A stretch of DNA of 64,000 nucleotides from Planococcus chinensis (GCF_020071995.1 NZ_JABWTK010000001.1:558001-622000), one strand, 5' to 3'; positions 16,670 through 26,171 are shown, numbered from the stretch's first letter. Made by a program: numbers and translations. Notes: generated from the letters alone by a model not told the origin.

Positions 16670-17653
16670 ATGACGACGATTAGAGACGTGGCGAAAAAAG
16701 CAGGAGTTTCCGTAGCGACAGTATCCCGCTACTTAAACGACAGCGGATATGTCAGCGGAGATGCAGCGAAAGCAGTGGCTGCTGCTGTAAAAGAATTAAA
16801 GTATGAGCTGAATCCTGTTGCCCGGTCCCTCAACACGAAAAAGACCAATTTAATCGGTCTCATAGTGCCGGACATCACCAATCCATTCTTTCCGGAATTG
16901 GCCCGGGCAGTGGAAGACGTGGCTTTGACCTATGGCTATACCGTCATTTTGTGCAATTCGGATGAAAATCCAGAAAAAGAAAAAAATTACCTTGAGACGT
17001 TAAAGAAAAAATACATCGATGGTTTTATTGTGACATCCAATCAGCTCGACGCGCCGCATTACGCCAATATGGCGCTGCCGATCGTGGCGCTTGACCGGGC
17101 AATTAACGAGCACATTCCAACGGTTGCCTCGAATAACAGAGAAGGCGCTGCAATCGGGACCCGTGTACTGTTGGAGAGGAACTGCAAAAAAATCCTTTTC
17201 CTGCGCGGGCCGGAAGAACTGAATCCGGCAAACGACCGCTACGAGGGCTTTATGGATGCCATCCGAGATGCCGGTGTGGATTATCAGATAGTGGTTTGCC
17301 CTTTCCATTTTGCCGACTCGGAAAAAATAGTGGATGAAGTCCTGAGGGAACACAAAGACATCGACGGCATTTTCGCCAGCAGCGATGTGTCAGCAGCGGG
17401 TGCTTTAAAAGCTGCAAGCAAGCTAGGCATCAATGTGCCGGATGAACTGCAGGTTGTCGGCTTTGATGGAATCGCGATGGGTGCAATGCTGACACCGGGC
17501 TTGACGACCGTCGCACAGGATGTTTATAAAATGGGGGCCATTGCCACCCGTGTTTTGATCAAACGGATCGAAAATCAAGTGGAAGAGCAGCATTTCTTTG
17601 AAGTGCCGGTCCAGTTGAAAATCCGTGGAACCACAAGGAGCGTGGAAAAATGA
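16670..17653 (+). CDS. rbsR: LacI-family repressor of the ribose operon
   Basis: A 327-residue repressor. The N-terminal LacI helix-turn-helix is TIRDVAKKAGVSVATVSRYL (residues 3-22), followed by the hinge region NPVARSLNTKKTN and a periplasmic-binding-protein-like sugar domain with NRVIF-type loops. The longer frame from 16562 runs through the operator and promoter, so ATG 16670 is the true start. Its ribosome site is weak (CGGAG). It is the first gene of the ribose operon and autoregulated through the palindrome at 16631-16644. Ribose is the expected inducer from context. Confidence 0.95.
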   Translation: MTTIRDVAKKAGVSVATVSRYLNDSGYVSGDAAKAVAAAVKELKYELNPVARSLNTKKTNLIGLIVPDITNPFFPELARAVEDVALTYGYTVILCNSDENPEKEKNYLETLKKKYIDGFIVTSNQLDAPHYANMALPIVALDRAINEHIPTVASNNREGAAIGTRVLLERNCKKILFLRGPEELNPANDRYEGFMDAIRDAGVDYQIVVCPFHFADSEKIVDEVLREHKDIDGIFASSDVSAAGALKAASKLGINVPDELQVVGFDGIAMGAMLTPGLTTVAQDVYKMGAIATRVLIKRIENQVEEQHFFEVPVQLKIRGTTRSVEK

Positions 17654-18531
17654 TTACAGTAGTAGGAAGCATAAATATGGATCTGGTCGTACGCACCAGC
17701 CGTTTTCCGAAACAAGGCGAAACGGCGCTCGGTGATTTGTATACGACAGTTCCTGGAGGGAAAGGCGCCAATCAGGCTGTTGCAGCAGCGAGGCTTGGCG
17801 GCAAAGTCCAAATGATCGGCGCTGTGGGGACGGATGCTTTCGGAGACGAATTGCTTGCGGGCCTAAAAGCGGAATCCATTCAGGTCGATGCAGTGAAACG
17901 GGTTGATGGAACAAGCGGCATTGCCAATATTCTATTGTCTGAAGGCGACAATCGGATCATTGTTGTGCCGGGTGCGAACCATCAATTGGAAACAGAGGAG
18001 ATGGATGCATTTGAATCCCGGCTGGCAAACAGCCGTATGGTGATCATGCAGCTTGAAATCCCGATTCCAGTCATTCAGCGCACCTTGGAAATTTGCCATC
18101 GGCACGGAGTTCCAACGATTTTAAATCCGGCTCCAGCTACAGGCTTCACCGATGAATTCCTGCCTTATGCGACGTACTTAACGCCGAATGAAACCGAAGC
18201 AGAGGAAATGTTCGGAGAGGATTGGGAAACTGCGCTCGAACAATACCCAAACCGGCTAATCGTCACAATCGGCCAAAAAGGCGCGCGCTATTTTGATGGC
18301 TCCCGCCACGTGACCGTAGAAGGATTTGCTACCGAAGCAATTGATACAACGGGCGCAGGCGATACATTTAATGGAGCGCTCGGTGTTGCATTGGCTGAAG
18401 GCATGCCATTTGAAGAAGCCGTACGCTTTGCCAACGCGGCAGCTTCATTATCAGTGGAAAAATTCGGTGCCCAAGGCGGCATGCCGAAACGTGAAGAAGT
18501 TCTGGCACGATTAGGAGGAAGAGAGCTATGA
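17650..18531 (+). CDS. rbsK: Ribokinase
   Basis: A 293-residue PfkB-family kinase making ribose 5-phosphate from ribose and ATP. Motifs: NMDLVVRTSRFPKQGET at the N-terminus, the first PfkB signature around GGKGANQAVAAARLG (about 37-51), and the second signature DTTGAGDTFNGAL (about 234-246), which contains the catalytic Asp and anion hole. Start ATG overlaps the rbsR stop as ATGA, and its end overlaps rbsD in the same way, indicating tight translational coupling. Confidence 0.97.
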   Translation: MITVVGSINMDLVVRTSRFPKQGETALGDLYTTVPGGKGANQAVAAARLGGKVQMIGAVGTDAFGDELLAGLKAESIQVDAVKRVDGTSGIANILLSEGDNRIIVVPGANHQLETEEMDAFESRLANSRMVIMQLEIPIPVIQRTLEICHRHGVPTILNPAPATGFTDEFLPYATYLTPNETEAEEMFGEDWETALEQYPNRLIVTIGQKGARYFDGSRHVTVEGFATEAIDTTGAGDTFNGALGVALAEGMPFEEAVRFANAAASLSVEKFGAQGGMPKREEVLARLGGREL

Positions 18532-18914
18532 AAAAGTTGGGAATGATCAACCGCGATATCGCTGCTTCTCTTGCTTCTTTCGGCCATACGGATTTGCTGG
18601 TTATCGGTGACTGCGGTCTGCCGATTCCAAAAGGCGTTCCATGTATCGATTTATCTTACCGCATTGGTGAGCCTTCGTTCCTAACGGTTCTTGAGGCAGT
18701 GCTGGATGACTTTCAAGCGGAAGCGGCTTTCATTGCCCGGGAAATAACCGAAGGCAATCCGGAAGTGGAAAAGAAGATTCTGGAGCAGCTTAAAGCGGAT
18801 TATATATCACACGAGGAATTAAAAGAACAAAGCAAACAAGCGAAACTGATTATCCGTACAGGGGAAGCGACACCTTACGCAAATATTGTCCTTCGTTCTG
18901 GCGTGATTTTTTAA
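18528..18914 (+). CDS. rbsD: D-ribose pyranase
   Basis: A 128-residue RbsD/FucU family mutarotase that interconverts pyranose and furanose ribose, so that imported sugar can be phosphorylated by RbsK. Start MKKLGMINRDIAASLASFGHTD is typical, with the active-site His 20 in GHTD and the family end TGEATPYANIVLRSGV. GGAGGAAGAGAGCT precedes the ATG, which overlaps the rbsK stop. Confidence 0.97.
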   Translation: MKKLGMINRDIAASLASFGHTDLLVIGDCGLPIPKGVPCIDLSYRIGEPSFLTVLEAVLDDFQAEAAFIAREITEGNPEVEKKILEQLKADYISHEELKEQSKQAKLIIRTGEATPYANIVLRSGVIF

Positions 18915-18931
18915 CTGGGAGGTGAGCCGCC

Positions 18932-20434
18932 ATGATTAAAATGACCAATATATCAAAATCATTCAGTGGGAACCAGGTGCTGAAAGATGTCCAGTTTTCT
19001 TTGGAAAAAGGGGAAATTCACGCCTTGATGGGTGAGAATGGTGCCGGCAAGTCGACCATGATGAAAATATTGACCGGCATTTATTCCCGCGACAGCGGAA
19101 CGATTGAAGTAAAAGGGAAAGAAGTGGAGTTTACTTCACCCAAGCAAGCGGAAGAAGCGGGAATTGCAGTGATTCACCAGGAATTGAACATCCTGCCGCA
19201 TCTATCGATCACCGATAACCTGTTTCTTGGTAAAGAAGAAACGTTCGGCCGCAGCGGAATCCTGAAAACCAAAGCGATGCGCGAGAAGACACGGAAAGCT
19301 TTAGCGGAACTCGGCTTGAACGTTGATCCGTCCCAGCCGGCAAGCACATTGTCGGTTGGCCAGCAGCAGATTGTGGAAATTGCAAAGGCTTTGTCCGCCA
19401 ATGCTGAAGTGATTGTCATGGATGAACCGACAGCGGCTTTGACAGACCGGGAAATTGATACCTTGTTTGATACCGTACGAGGCTTGCAAAGCAAGGGCGT
19501 TTCGTTCATCTATATCTCTCACCGTATGGAAGAGATTTTCGCTTTATGTGACCGCATTACAATCTTGCGGGACGGACAATACGTCGGAGACCGGAATATC
19601 AAAGAAACCTCTTTTGAAGAAATTGTCCAAATGATGGTAGGCCGCGAACTGGGAGAGCGTTTCCCTGAGCGCAATGCACAAATTGGCGATGTCAAATTGG
19701 CCGTCAAAGGCTTGTCGCGGAAAGACTGTTTCGAAGACGTCTCATTTGAAATCCGCAAAGGCGAAGTGCTTTCGATTGCAGGGCTGATGGGGGCCGGGCG
19801 TACCGAAGTGGCCCAATCGCTGTTCGGCTATAAGAAAGCGGATTCAGGAACTGTCGTATTGGACGGGCGGGAAGTAAAAATCGATAAACCGAAAACAGCG
19901 AAGGAATTGGGCATCGGCTATGTAACCGAAGACCGCAAATCCGAAGGGCTGATTGTTGATTTCACCGTAGAAGAAAATGTCAGCATGACCAATTTTTCAT
20001 CGATTTCGAAAAATGGCCTGATTTCCAAAGATAAAGAGCGCTCGCTCTATGAAGGGATGGTCAAACGTCTCGGAATCCGTACATCCGGACCAACCCAGAC
20101 GGCAAAATCTTTGAGCGGCGGGAACCAGCAGAAAGTGGTTATCGCGAAATGGCTCGGCATTGAGCCGGAACTGCTGATTCTGGATGAACCGACCCGCGGA
20201 GTGGATGTCGGGGCGAAAAAAGAAATTTACTCGATCATCAACGAATTGGCAGAACGCGGCGTAGCGATTTTAATGATTTCGTCCGAGTTGCCGGAAGTGA
20301 TCGGAATGGCGGACCGGGTCATCGTCATGCACGAAGGAAAAGTGACGGCTGACTTGCCAAAACAGGAAATGACACAGGAACGAATTATGCATTTTGCTAC
20401 AGGAGGTGGAAAACTTGCAGTTGAAAACAGCTAA
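18932..20434 (+). CDS. rbsA: Ribose ABC transporter ATP-binding protein (two ATPase domains)
   Basis: A 500-residue tandem ABC ATPase of the CUT2 type. Domain 1 has Walker [10 protein letters not shown] (about 37-45), signature LSVGQQQ and Walker B VIVMDEP. Domain 2 (from about 250) has the degenerate Walker A-like GLMGAGRTE, signature SGGNQQK and [13 protein letters not shown] degenerate second site is usual for the family. It powers ribose import through RbsC. GGGAGGTGAG precedes ATG 18932. Its last codons overlap rbsC. Confidence 0.97.
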   Translation: MIKMTNISKSFSGNQVLKDVQFSLEKGEIHALMGENGAGKSTMMKILTGIYSRDSGTIEVKGKEVEFTSPKQAEEAGIAVIHQELNILPHLSITDNLFLGKEETFGRSGILKTKAMREKTRKALAELGLNVDPSQPASTLSVGQQQIVEIAKALSANAEVIVMDEPTAALTDREIDTLFDTVRGLQSKGVSFIYISHRMEEIFALCDRITILRDGQYVGDRNIKETSFEEIVQMMVGRELGERFPERNAQIGDVKLAVKGLSRKDCFEDVSFEIRKGEVLSIAGLMGAGRTEVAQSLFGYKKADSGTVVLDGREVKIDKPKTAKELGIGYVTEDRKSEGLIVDFTVEENVSMTNFSSISKNGLISKDKERSLYEGMVKRLGIRTSGPTQTAKSLSGGNQQKVVIAKWLGIEPELLILDEPTRGVDVGAKKEIYSIINELAERGVAILMISSELPEVIGMADRVIVMHEGKVTADLPKQEMTQERIMHFATGGGKLAVENS

Positions 20435-21359
20435 CCAGTCAATCATACAAAAAATTGCTCCGTTTATCGGGCTGATTCTTATCATTCTTATTATTTCCAT
20501 TTTAGAGCCAAGATTTCTGGCTACGAGCAACTTACTGAACGTTTTGCGGCAAGTTTCAATGAATGCCTTAATCGCATTCGGGATGACATTTGTTATTTTA
20601 ACCGGAGGAATCGACTTGTCGGTCGGCTCGATTTTAGCCCTTACCGGAGCAGTCACTGCCGGCATGATGGCAAGCGGCATGGATCCGATTTTGGCGATGC
20701 TGCTCGGCTTATTGCTGGGTGCAGTTTTAGGCGCTATTAATGGGATCATCATTGCCAAAGGGAAAGTGGCGCCGTTTATCGCGACGCTTGCTACAATGAC
20801 GATTTACCGTGGCCTGACGCTCGTTTACACAGAAGGCCGGCCGATTTCCGGACTTGGGGATAATATGGCTTTCCAGATGCTTGGCAAAGGCTATTTCCTT
20901 GGAATTCCGGTTCCGGTTGTCACGATGCTGGTCAGTTTCGCGATTTTGTACTTCATCTTGAAAAAGACAACTTTTGGCCGCCGTGTATTTGCGGTAGGCG
21001 GCAATGAAGAAGCGTCAATTCTTTCCGGCATCAATGCCGACCGCGTAAAGATCTACGTTTATGCACTGGTTGGATTGCTGGCAGGGCTTGCTTCATTGAT
21101 TTTGACTTCACGATTGAATTCAGCCCAGCCGACTGCCGGGGAAATGTTCGAGCTGGACGCCATTGCAGCGGTTGTTCTTGGCGGCACCAGCTTGACCGGT
21201 GGACGCGGCTGGATTGTCGGCACCTTGATCGGTGCGTTGATTATTGGAGTGTTAAATAATGGTTTGAACTTAATCGGGGTTTCATCCTTTTTCCAGCAAG
21301 TGGTTAAAGGTGCAGTCATATTACTAGCGGTTCTCTTGGACCGCAAAAAAACAGCATAA
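20415..21359 (+). CDS. rbsC: Ribose ABC transporter permease
   Basis: A 314-residue integral membrane permease closely matching B. subtilis RbsC as recalled. [18 protein letters not shown] and [15 protein letters not shown] lie in the first helices, with the EAA-like loop and [10 protein letters not shown] near 245. About eight to ten hydrophobic spans. The start chosen is TTG 20415, eight bases after AGGAGG (20401-20406), which lies inside the end of rbsA. The longer frame from 20394 would begin before its own ribosome site. Overlap with rbsA is 20 bp. Confidence 0.95.
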   Translation: MQLKTANQSIIQKIAPFIGLILIILIISILEPRFLATSNLLNVLRQVSMNALIAFGMTFVILTGGIDLSVGSILALTGAVTAGMMASGMDPILAMLLGLLLGAVLGAINGIIIAKGKVAPFIATLATMTIYRGLTLVYTEGRPISGLGDNMAFQMLGKGYFLGIPVPVVTMLVSFAILYFILKKTTFGRRVFAVGGNEEASILSGINADRVKIYVYALVGLLAGLASLILTSRLNSAQPTAGEMFELDAIAAVVLGGTSLTGGRGWIVGTLIGALIIGVLNNGLNLIGVSSFFQQVVKGAVILLAVLLDRKKTA

Positions 21360-21372
21360 GGGGTGTTGGAAA

Positions 21373-22296
21373 ATGAAAAAAACGTTCTTACTATTGGCAT
21401 TGATGGCAATGATGGTTTTGGCAGCTTGTTCGATGGAAGCTCCAGGTTCGGATTCTGAAGATGCAGGAAGCGGCTCTGAGTCCGGCGGCGATTACAAAAT
21501 CGGGTTCTCTATTTCTACCTTGAACAACCCGTTCTTCGTCACTTTGAGCGAAGGCGCGGAAGCGAAAGCAGAAGAATTAGGTGCAACAATTTCTGTAGTG
21601 GATGCACAGGACGACGCAGCAAAACAAGCAAGTGATGTAGAAGATTTGATTCAACAAGGCGTAGACTTGATCATGATCAACCCTGTGGATTCTGAAGCGG
21701 TAATTGCTGCTGTTGAATCTGCAAACTCTGCAGACATTCCGGTAATCACGGTTGACCGCAGTGCAGCAGGCGGAGAAGTGGTTTCCCACATTGCATCTGA
21801 TAACGTTGCCGGCGGAGAAATGGCCGGAGAATACTTGTTGGAACTGGTTGGCGACGGTGCACAAGTAGCTGAACTGGAAGGTGTTCCGGGAGCTTCAGCG
21901 GCACGTGAACGCGGAGAAGGCTTTAACAAAGTGGCTGCTGAAAGCCTAGATGTAGCAGCAAAACAAACTGCTAACTTCGACCGTGCAGAAGGCTTGACGG
22001 TTATGGAAAACATCCTGCAAGGAAACCCTGACATTAAGGGAGTGTTCGCGCACAACGACGAAATGGCATTGGGTGCTCTTGAAGCAATCGAAGCAGCTGG
22101 AAAAGATATTACAGTAGTTGGGTTTGATGCAACAGACGATGCTGTAAAAGCAGTGGAAGAAGGTCGTTTGGCTGGAACGATCGCTCAGAAACCTGAATTG
22201 ATCGGCCAGACTGCAGTCGAAGCCGCTGTGAAATCATTGGACGGCGAAGAAGTGGAAGCATCGATTCCGGTTGAATTGGAATTGATTAAACAGTAA
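21373..22296 (+). CDS. rbsB: D-ribose-binding lipoprotein
   Basis: A 307-residue substrate-binding protein anchored by a lipid. The signal peptide ends in the lipobox LAAC (Cys 19), followed by a flexible acidic Ser/Gly linker. The mature two-lobe domain starts YKIGFSISTLNNPFF, has VDLIMINPVDSEAV and contacts ribose through conserved Asp, Arg and Asn residues such as those in VDRSAAGG and HNDEMALG. Last gene of rbsRKDACB, 13 bp after rbsC, followed by a terminator. Confidence 0.97.
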   Translation: MKKTFLLLALMAMMVLAACSMEAPGSDSEDAGSGSESGGDYKIGFSISTLNNPFFVTLSEGAEAKAEELGATISVVDAQDDAAKQASDVEDLIQQGVDLIMINPVDSEAVIAAVESANSADIPVITVDRSAAGGEVVSHIASDNVAGGEMAGEYLLELVGDGAQVAELEGVPGASAARERGEGFNKVAAESLDVAAKQTANFDRAEGLTVMENILQGNPDIKGVFAHNDEMALGALEAIEAAGKDITVVGFDATDDAVKAVEEGRLAGTIAQKPELIGQTAVEAAVKSLDGEEVEASIPVELELIKQ

Positions 22297-22304
22297 ATAG
22301 AAAG

Positions 22305-22336
22305 GAAGGCATTGCGGAAACGCAATGTCTTTTCTT
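22305..22336 (+). terminator. Terminator of the ribose operon
   Basis: AAGGCATTGCG-GAAA-CGCAATGTCTT with a GNRA tetraloop and T-rich tail. Confidence 0.9.
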
Positions 22337-22382
22337 TTATCTGCTATACTATCTTCAATAGCTAAGTGCAGGAGGCGATGGA

Positions 22383-22652
22383 ATGAGAGATGTCTGGAAG
22401 CTGAAGTACGGGGCGCACACGATTCAAGTGGAGAAAACGATAGCAGGAGAAAAGCTTTTTGTCGATGGCGTGCTGCAGGACGAATTACTCGGTTTCCACC
22501 TGAGTTCACGGCTGTTCGGCAAAGTGAAGAATGAAGACGGAGAAACGGAAAACATCAAAGTATCGATCGGCTGGCGTCTTTTTAAAGTGCAATGCCGCAT
22601 TTTCGTAGGGGAACGGCTTGTCCATTCGACGGATATCCAGTGGGAAGGCTGA
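22383..22652 (+). CDS. Small hypothetical protein
   Basis: An 89-residue soluble protein with no recognised domain and no membrane segment. It is rich in predicted beta strands (HTIQVEKTIAGEKLFVDG, ENIKVSIGWRLFKVQCRIFVG) and contains a pattern of alternating hydrophobics, suggesting a small beta-sandwich or barrel. AGGAGGCGATGGA precedes ATG 22383. It lies alone between two terminators. Function unknown. Confidence 0.75.
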   Translation: MRDVWKLKYGAHTIQVEKTIAGEKLFVDGVLQDELLGFHLSSRLFGKVKNEDGETENIKVSIGWRLFKVQCRIFVGERLVHSTDIQWEG

Positions 22653-22653
22653 A

Positions 22654-22685
22654 AAGAGAGGTGCATACTTTGCACCTCTCTTTTT
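22654..22685 (+). terminator. Terminator of the 89-residue protein gene
   Basis: AGAGAGGTGCA-TACTT-TGCACCTCTCT with a T run. Confidence 0.92.
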
Positions 22686-22882
22686 ATGCTTAATTTTGCC
22701 GATATTATAACCAATTGTGTCGGAATCCCGGTTTTCAACAATTAAATGGCCTAGAATCTTCTACACCTCAAGTCTTATCAATAAAAAGTCCTGCGCCTGA
22801 TGTCGCAGTTTTTGCACCCGGCTACAATAAAGACAAGTAAAAACGCAGGGCTGCAAGAGGCGGCTGGTGAGGAGATGAAACA

Positions 22883-23452
22883 ATGGAGGTCTATATGGTG
22901 TTTACCGATACGAAGACTCCGCTGTCAAAAATGATCAAACTGTATACACGGCATCCATACAGCCATGTATCACTGTCATTCAACCGGGAACTGAATGAAG
23001 TGTACAGTTTTGGCAGGAAAAATGCGAACAAAGCATTCAGTGGAGGTTTCGTCAAAGAAGATTTGCATGGAGCATTATTTCAACGTGCGCACTGTGCAAT
23101 ATTCAAATGTCAGGTATCCGAGGAGGGCTATGCGGCCATGAGGGCGTTTATCCATAAAATGGAGCAGCGCCATGAGCAGTATAAGTATAATTTGGCTGGC
23201 TTGTTCGGTATAGCACTTCAGAAAGCCTTCGAACGGGAAAAAGCTTTTTTCTGTTCCCAATTTGTCTCAGAAGTTCTGCAATGCGGCGGCATCCAAGTTT
23301 CAACAAAACCGTCTTCCCTGACGATGCCAAGTGATTTATTCGATGCAGAACAATTCGACTTATTGTATCGGGGTGCAATGGAGGATTACCCTTTTTTCGA
23401 AAAGGTCCATCTGTCTTTGCAAGAAGAGAATTGTTTAGCGGAGGTGCTTTAG
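22883..23452 (+). CDS. Permuted papain-like (NlpC/P60-fold, YiiX/YycO type) hydrolase
   Basis: A 189-residue protein with the circularly permuted papain-like arrangement. The His motif YSHVSL is near residue 26-31, before the Cys motif FFCSQFVSEVL near residue 120. Family members act as amidases, thioesterases or acyltransferases on peptidoglycan or lipid substrates. No signal peptide is seen, so it is cytoplasmic or membrane-peripheral. It is the first gene of a tight unit with a GT28 glycosyltransferase (one base later) and a DedA protein, suggesting a role in lipid or envelope metabolism. The exact reaction is unknown. GTGAGGAG precedes ATG 22883. Confidence 0.8.
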   Translation: MEVYMVFTDTKTPLSKMIKLYTRHPYSHVSLSFNRELNEVYSFGRKNANKAFSGGFVKEDLHGALFQRAHCAIFKCQVSEEGYAAMRAFIHKMEQRHEQYKYNLAGLFGIALQKAFEREKAFFCSQFVSEVLQCGGIQVSTKPSSLTMPSDLFDAEQFDLLYRGAMEDYPFFEKVHLSLQEENCLAEVL

Positions 23453-23453
23453 C

Positions 23454-24563
23454 ATGAAGAAAATCCTGATTTTTCCGCTTCTAAACAGTATGCCGTCCGG
23501 CCATCACCAAGTTGCCGATGCTTTCTCTGAATACGTAGCGGGCGATTCTTTTGAAGTGGAATGCAAAAAAGTGGACCTGTTGAGCGAATGGAATGCCAAA
23601 GCCGAAATGGTGACAGTGAAAGCTTATTTGCAGTGGATCCGACGGTCGCCTCATTCTTATGGCTGGATTTATCGGCAATTTGCTTTTCGCTCAAAGGAAA
23701 AGCATTCTGCAAAATATTTTGAGTGGCTGTTCATGAAAAAAGTGGAAACAATTATCTCAGAAGAAAAACCGGATCTGATTGTCTGTACGCACGGGTTTCC
23801 TTCCTTCTTCATCAATAAATTAAAAGAAAGCGGAAGGTGTCCAGTTCCATGTTTGAATATCTACACAGATTTTTTTATCAACGATGTATGGGGCAGAAGC
23901 CGGATTGAATTTCACTTTGCAGCAACCGAAGCGATGAAAGACAAGCTCCAACAGGAATATCAAATTCCAAGAGAGCGCATATTTGTTACAGGCATTCCGG
24001 TCAGCGGACGATTCCGGGAAGGCAAAAGAAGCAAAGAGCCTCAAACGGTATCCGTTTTAGTTTCAGGAGGAAGCACGGGATTGTCAAACATCATCGGGCA
24101 GCTGAAAGAAGGAATCGACAGCAGCAAATGGGAAATCCGAGTACTTTGCGGCACTAACAAGCGTCTTTTTAAACAGCTTACTGCTTTAAACAATCCGGCT
24201 ATTAAACCATTGGCGTATATTTCCTCAAAAGAAGAAATGAACCGGCTTTACAACGAAGTGGACGTGCTCGTCACAAAGCCTGGCGGTGTGACGATCAGTG
24301 AAGCGCTGGAAAAAGAGCTGCCAATTTTCGTATCTGCTCCGCTTCCAGGGCAGGAAGAAATCAATCTCCGTTATTTAATAGAACAGAATCTGGCATTTGC
24401 TTTGCCAAGCAGTGGAAATTTGCTGGAATTTATTGCGAGAACCTTGGAAGACACCAAACAAATCAAGCGCCATCAAGCAGCTGTCCAAAAACACAAACAA
24501 TCGCTTTTATACACCTCTCCCCATAAAATAACGAATGCCATTGAACTGATGCTGATCAGTTGA
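23454..24563 (+). CDS. GT28/MurG-like glycosyltransferase, diglucosyl- or monogalactosyl-diacylglycerol synthase type
   Basis: A 369-residue two-lobe GT-B enzyme similar to UgtP and plant MGD synthases. The N-terminal MGDG-synthase domain carries SGHHQVADAF near residue 15 and THGFPSFF near 115. The C-terminal nucleotide-sugar lobe has SGGSTGLSNI near 207 and the donor-binding KPGGVTISEAL near 277. These enzymes transfer a hexose to diacylglycerol on the inner membrane face. It starts two bases after the preceding stop, and a DedA gene follows, which fits a membrane glycolipid function. The sugar and acceptor are not certain. Confidence 0.88.
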   Translation: MKKILIFPLLNSMPSGHHQVADAFSEYVAGDSFEVECKKVDLLSEWNAKAEMVTVKAYLQWIRRSPHSYGWIYRQFAFRSKEKHSAKYFEWLFMKKVETIISEEKPDLIVCTHGFPSFFINKLKESGRCPVPCLNIYTDFFINDVWGRSRIEFHFAATEAMKDKLQQEYQIPRERIFVTGIPVSGRFREGKRSKEPQTVSVLVSGGSTGLSNIIGQLKEGIDSSKWEIRVLCGTNKRLFKQLTALNNPAIKPLAYISSKEEMNRLYNEVDVLVTKPGGVTISEALEKELPIFVSAPLPGQEEINLRYLIEQNLAFALPSSGNLLEFIARTLEDTKQIKRHQAAVQKHKQSLLYTSPHKITNAIELMLIS

Positions 24564-24579
24564 GGAAAGGAGAGTGGCT

Positions 24580-25185
24580 ATGTTGGTAGAGCAATTGCTG
24601 GCGTTTCTTGAGAGTCTTGGGCTGTCCGGGTTGCTTGCGGCTATGTTTCTTGAAGGTTCTTCACTTCCTTTTCCCGGGGTGGTACTCGTTATTGCTTATG
24701 GAGGATTATTGAATCTCAATTTCGGAGAAGCGGCGCTTTTATCAATTGCTTTAGCCGCGACATACAGTGCAGCCAGTCTGATTCCCTACTTTCTCGGCAA
24801 AAAAATGCATGCGTTATTGCCGAAGAGCTTCACGAAAGGCCTGCAGCGGGCATCTGATTTGTTCCGGCGTTATGGAATCTGGAGCATTGCGCTGTCACGG
24901 CCATTCGGAATCGGGAATTATATTTCGTACGTCGCCGGCATGAGTAAGATAGGAATTGTCCAATATTTGCTGCTGACTTTTGTGGGCATCTATCCTTGGT
25001 GTTTGGCCATGCTTTGCATCGGTGCTTATGTGAACGGCAATTATGAAGTATTCCAATCCCTCTATAGTGACCACCAGCTTTATGTATACGGAGCAGTGTC
25101 AGCAACCGGGGCACTTGGCTTAGTTCTTTACGCGAGATTCAGAAAAGTCAATCGTCTTATTGACAAATCTAAATCCGAGTATTAA
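24580..25185 (+). CDS. DedA family (VTT domain) membrane protein
   Basis: A 201-residue multi-spanning protein. Typical DedA features are ESLGLSGLLAAMFLEGSSLPFPG with the buried Glu, then YFLGKKM, then FRRYGIWSIALSRPFGIGNYISYVAGMS, where the Arg-Pro-x-G motif is present. DedA proteins act as scramblases, for example for undecaprenyl phosphate or phosphatidylethanolamine, and affect envelope stress tolerance. ATG 24580 lies seven bases after AAAGGAG; the GTG six bases earlier is too close to it. Downstream of the lipid glycosyltransferase, so probably the same membrane pathway. Confidence 0.9.
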   Translation: MLVEQLLAFLESLGLSGLLAAMFLEGSSLPFPGVVLVIAYGGLLNLNFGEAALLSIALAATYSAASLIPYFLGKKMHALLPKSFTKGLQRASDLFRRYGIWSIALSRPFGIGNYISYVAGMSKIGIVQYLLLTFVGIYPWCLAMLCIGAYVNGNYEVFQSLYSDHQLYVYGAVSATGALGLVLYARFRKVNRLIDKSKSEY

Positions 25186-25188
25186 GAT
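25160..25188 (+). promoter_or_regulatory. Promoter of the S-box transcript
   Basis: TTGACA at 25160-25165 and TAAGAT at 25183-25188 with a 17-bp spacer, overlapping the end of the DedA gene. Confidence 0.65.
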
Positions 25189-25205
25189 AGACATTAACTT
25201 CATAA

Positions 25206-25376
25206 CCTTATCGAGAGAAGCCGAGGGACTGGCCCGTTGACGCTTCAGCAACCTCTGACATTTGTCAGGAAGGTGCTAACTCCAGCAAGAATTTATTCTT
25301 GAGAGATAAGAACAGGACGGATTCAAAGCCTTCTTTTCTCTTTTTATGAGGAAAGGAGGCTTTTTGTTTCCAGTAA
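25206..25376 (+). ncRNA. SAM-I riboswitch (S-box) with terminator
   Basis: The S-box consensus is nearly complete: CTTATCGAGAGAAGCCGAGGG, ACTGGCCC, TGACGCTTCAGCAACC, AAGGTGCTAACTCCAGCAAG and closing GAGAGATAAG (25301-25310). The expression platform is the hairpin AAAGCCTTC...GAGGAAAGGAGGCTTTTT at 25325-25376. High SAM should end transcription before the downstream FMN reductase gene. Confidence 0.95.
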
Positions 25377-25415
25377 ACGAGTAGTACTTAGTTTCAACAA
25401 GAAAGGGAGAGTGCA

Positions 25416-25976
25416 ATGAGTGATATCGTAATTTTGTCAGGAAGCCCTTCTGAGGCTTCGCGATCGGAAGTAGTATTAAAGCATTTAGGGGAACTGCTGA
25501 AAGAACGAGGCTTTTCGGTCAGCCATCTGTCCGTAAGAGACGTACCGCAGGAAGATTTGTTTTTGGGAAGATACAACAGTGATGCAATCGCGGAGATCAG
25601 CACATTGATCCACGGGGCAAAAGGGGTTATTGTAGGCTCCCCGGTTTATAAAGCAGCTTATTCGGGCGTTCTGAAAGCATTGATTGACCTTTTGCCGCAA
25701 GACGTATTGCAGGATACACCGGTATTGCCACTGATGACAGGCGGAAGTTCCGCCCATCTATTGGCGCTTGAATACACCTTAAAACCTTTGCTTGCCACAT
25801 TAAAAGGACAAAATTTAAAAGGCGTTTACTTGGTGGACAGCCAAATTGACAAATTGAATGCAGCAGAGCCGATCATCGACAAAGAAGTGGAACAGCGGAT
25901 TCAAAAACAATTGGAGTATTTCGCAGAAATTATTGATAGACGAGCCGCCAATTTGGTGGTGAAACAGGAAATATAG
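25416..25976 (+). CDS. ssuE: NADPH-dependent FMN reductase, SsuE-like, under S-box control
   Basis: A 186-residue flavodoxin-fold reductase. ILSGSPSEASRSEVV (phosphate-binding loop) lies at the N-terminus, GSPVYKAAYSGVLKALIDLLP near residue 73-93 and LMTGGSSAHLLALEYTL near 109. SsuE enzymes supply reduced FMN to alkanesulfonate or related monooxygenases during sulfur limitation. The S-box upstream, which responds to SAM, supports a sulfur-scavenging job. No monooxygenase or transporter gene is adjacent, so the partner must lie elsewhere. GGGAG is placed well before ATG 25416. Confidence 0.92.
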   Translation: MSDIVILSGSPSEASRSEVVLKHLGELLKERGFSVSHLSVRDVPQEDLFLGRYNSDAIAEISTLIHGAKGVIVGSPVYKAAYSGVLKALIDLLPQDVLQDTPVLPLMTGGSSAHLLALEYTLKPLLATLKGQNLKGVYLVDSQIDKLNAAEPIIDKEVEQRIQKQLEYFAEIIDRRAANLVVKQEI

Positions 25977-25983
25977 AAGAGGA

Positions 25984-26014
25984 AAAAGGAAGGCTATGGA
26001 GCCTTCCTTTTTTA
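25984..26014 (+). terminator. Terminator of ssuE
   Basis: AAAGGAAGGCT-ATGG-AGCCTTCCTTT with a T run. Confidence 0.92.
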
Positions 26015-26171
26015 TTTGCAACAACCTAATTTTATTTTATTAATAAATGGATAATTTTATCATATGATATAAAAATTACTATGTTTATAGATTCATTTAC
26101 ATAAAAATCGGAATATTCTTTTTCTTCTTATGATACGCTTCTGTTATCACGCAATTGAGGGAGATGGAACA

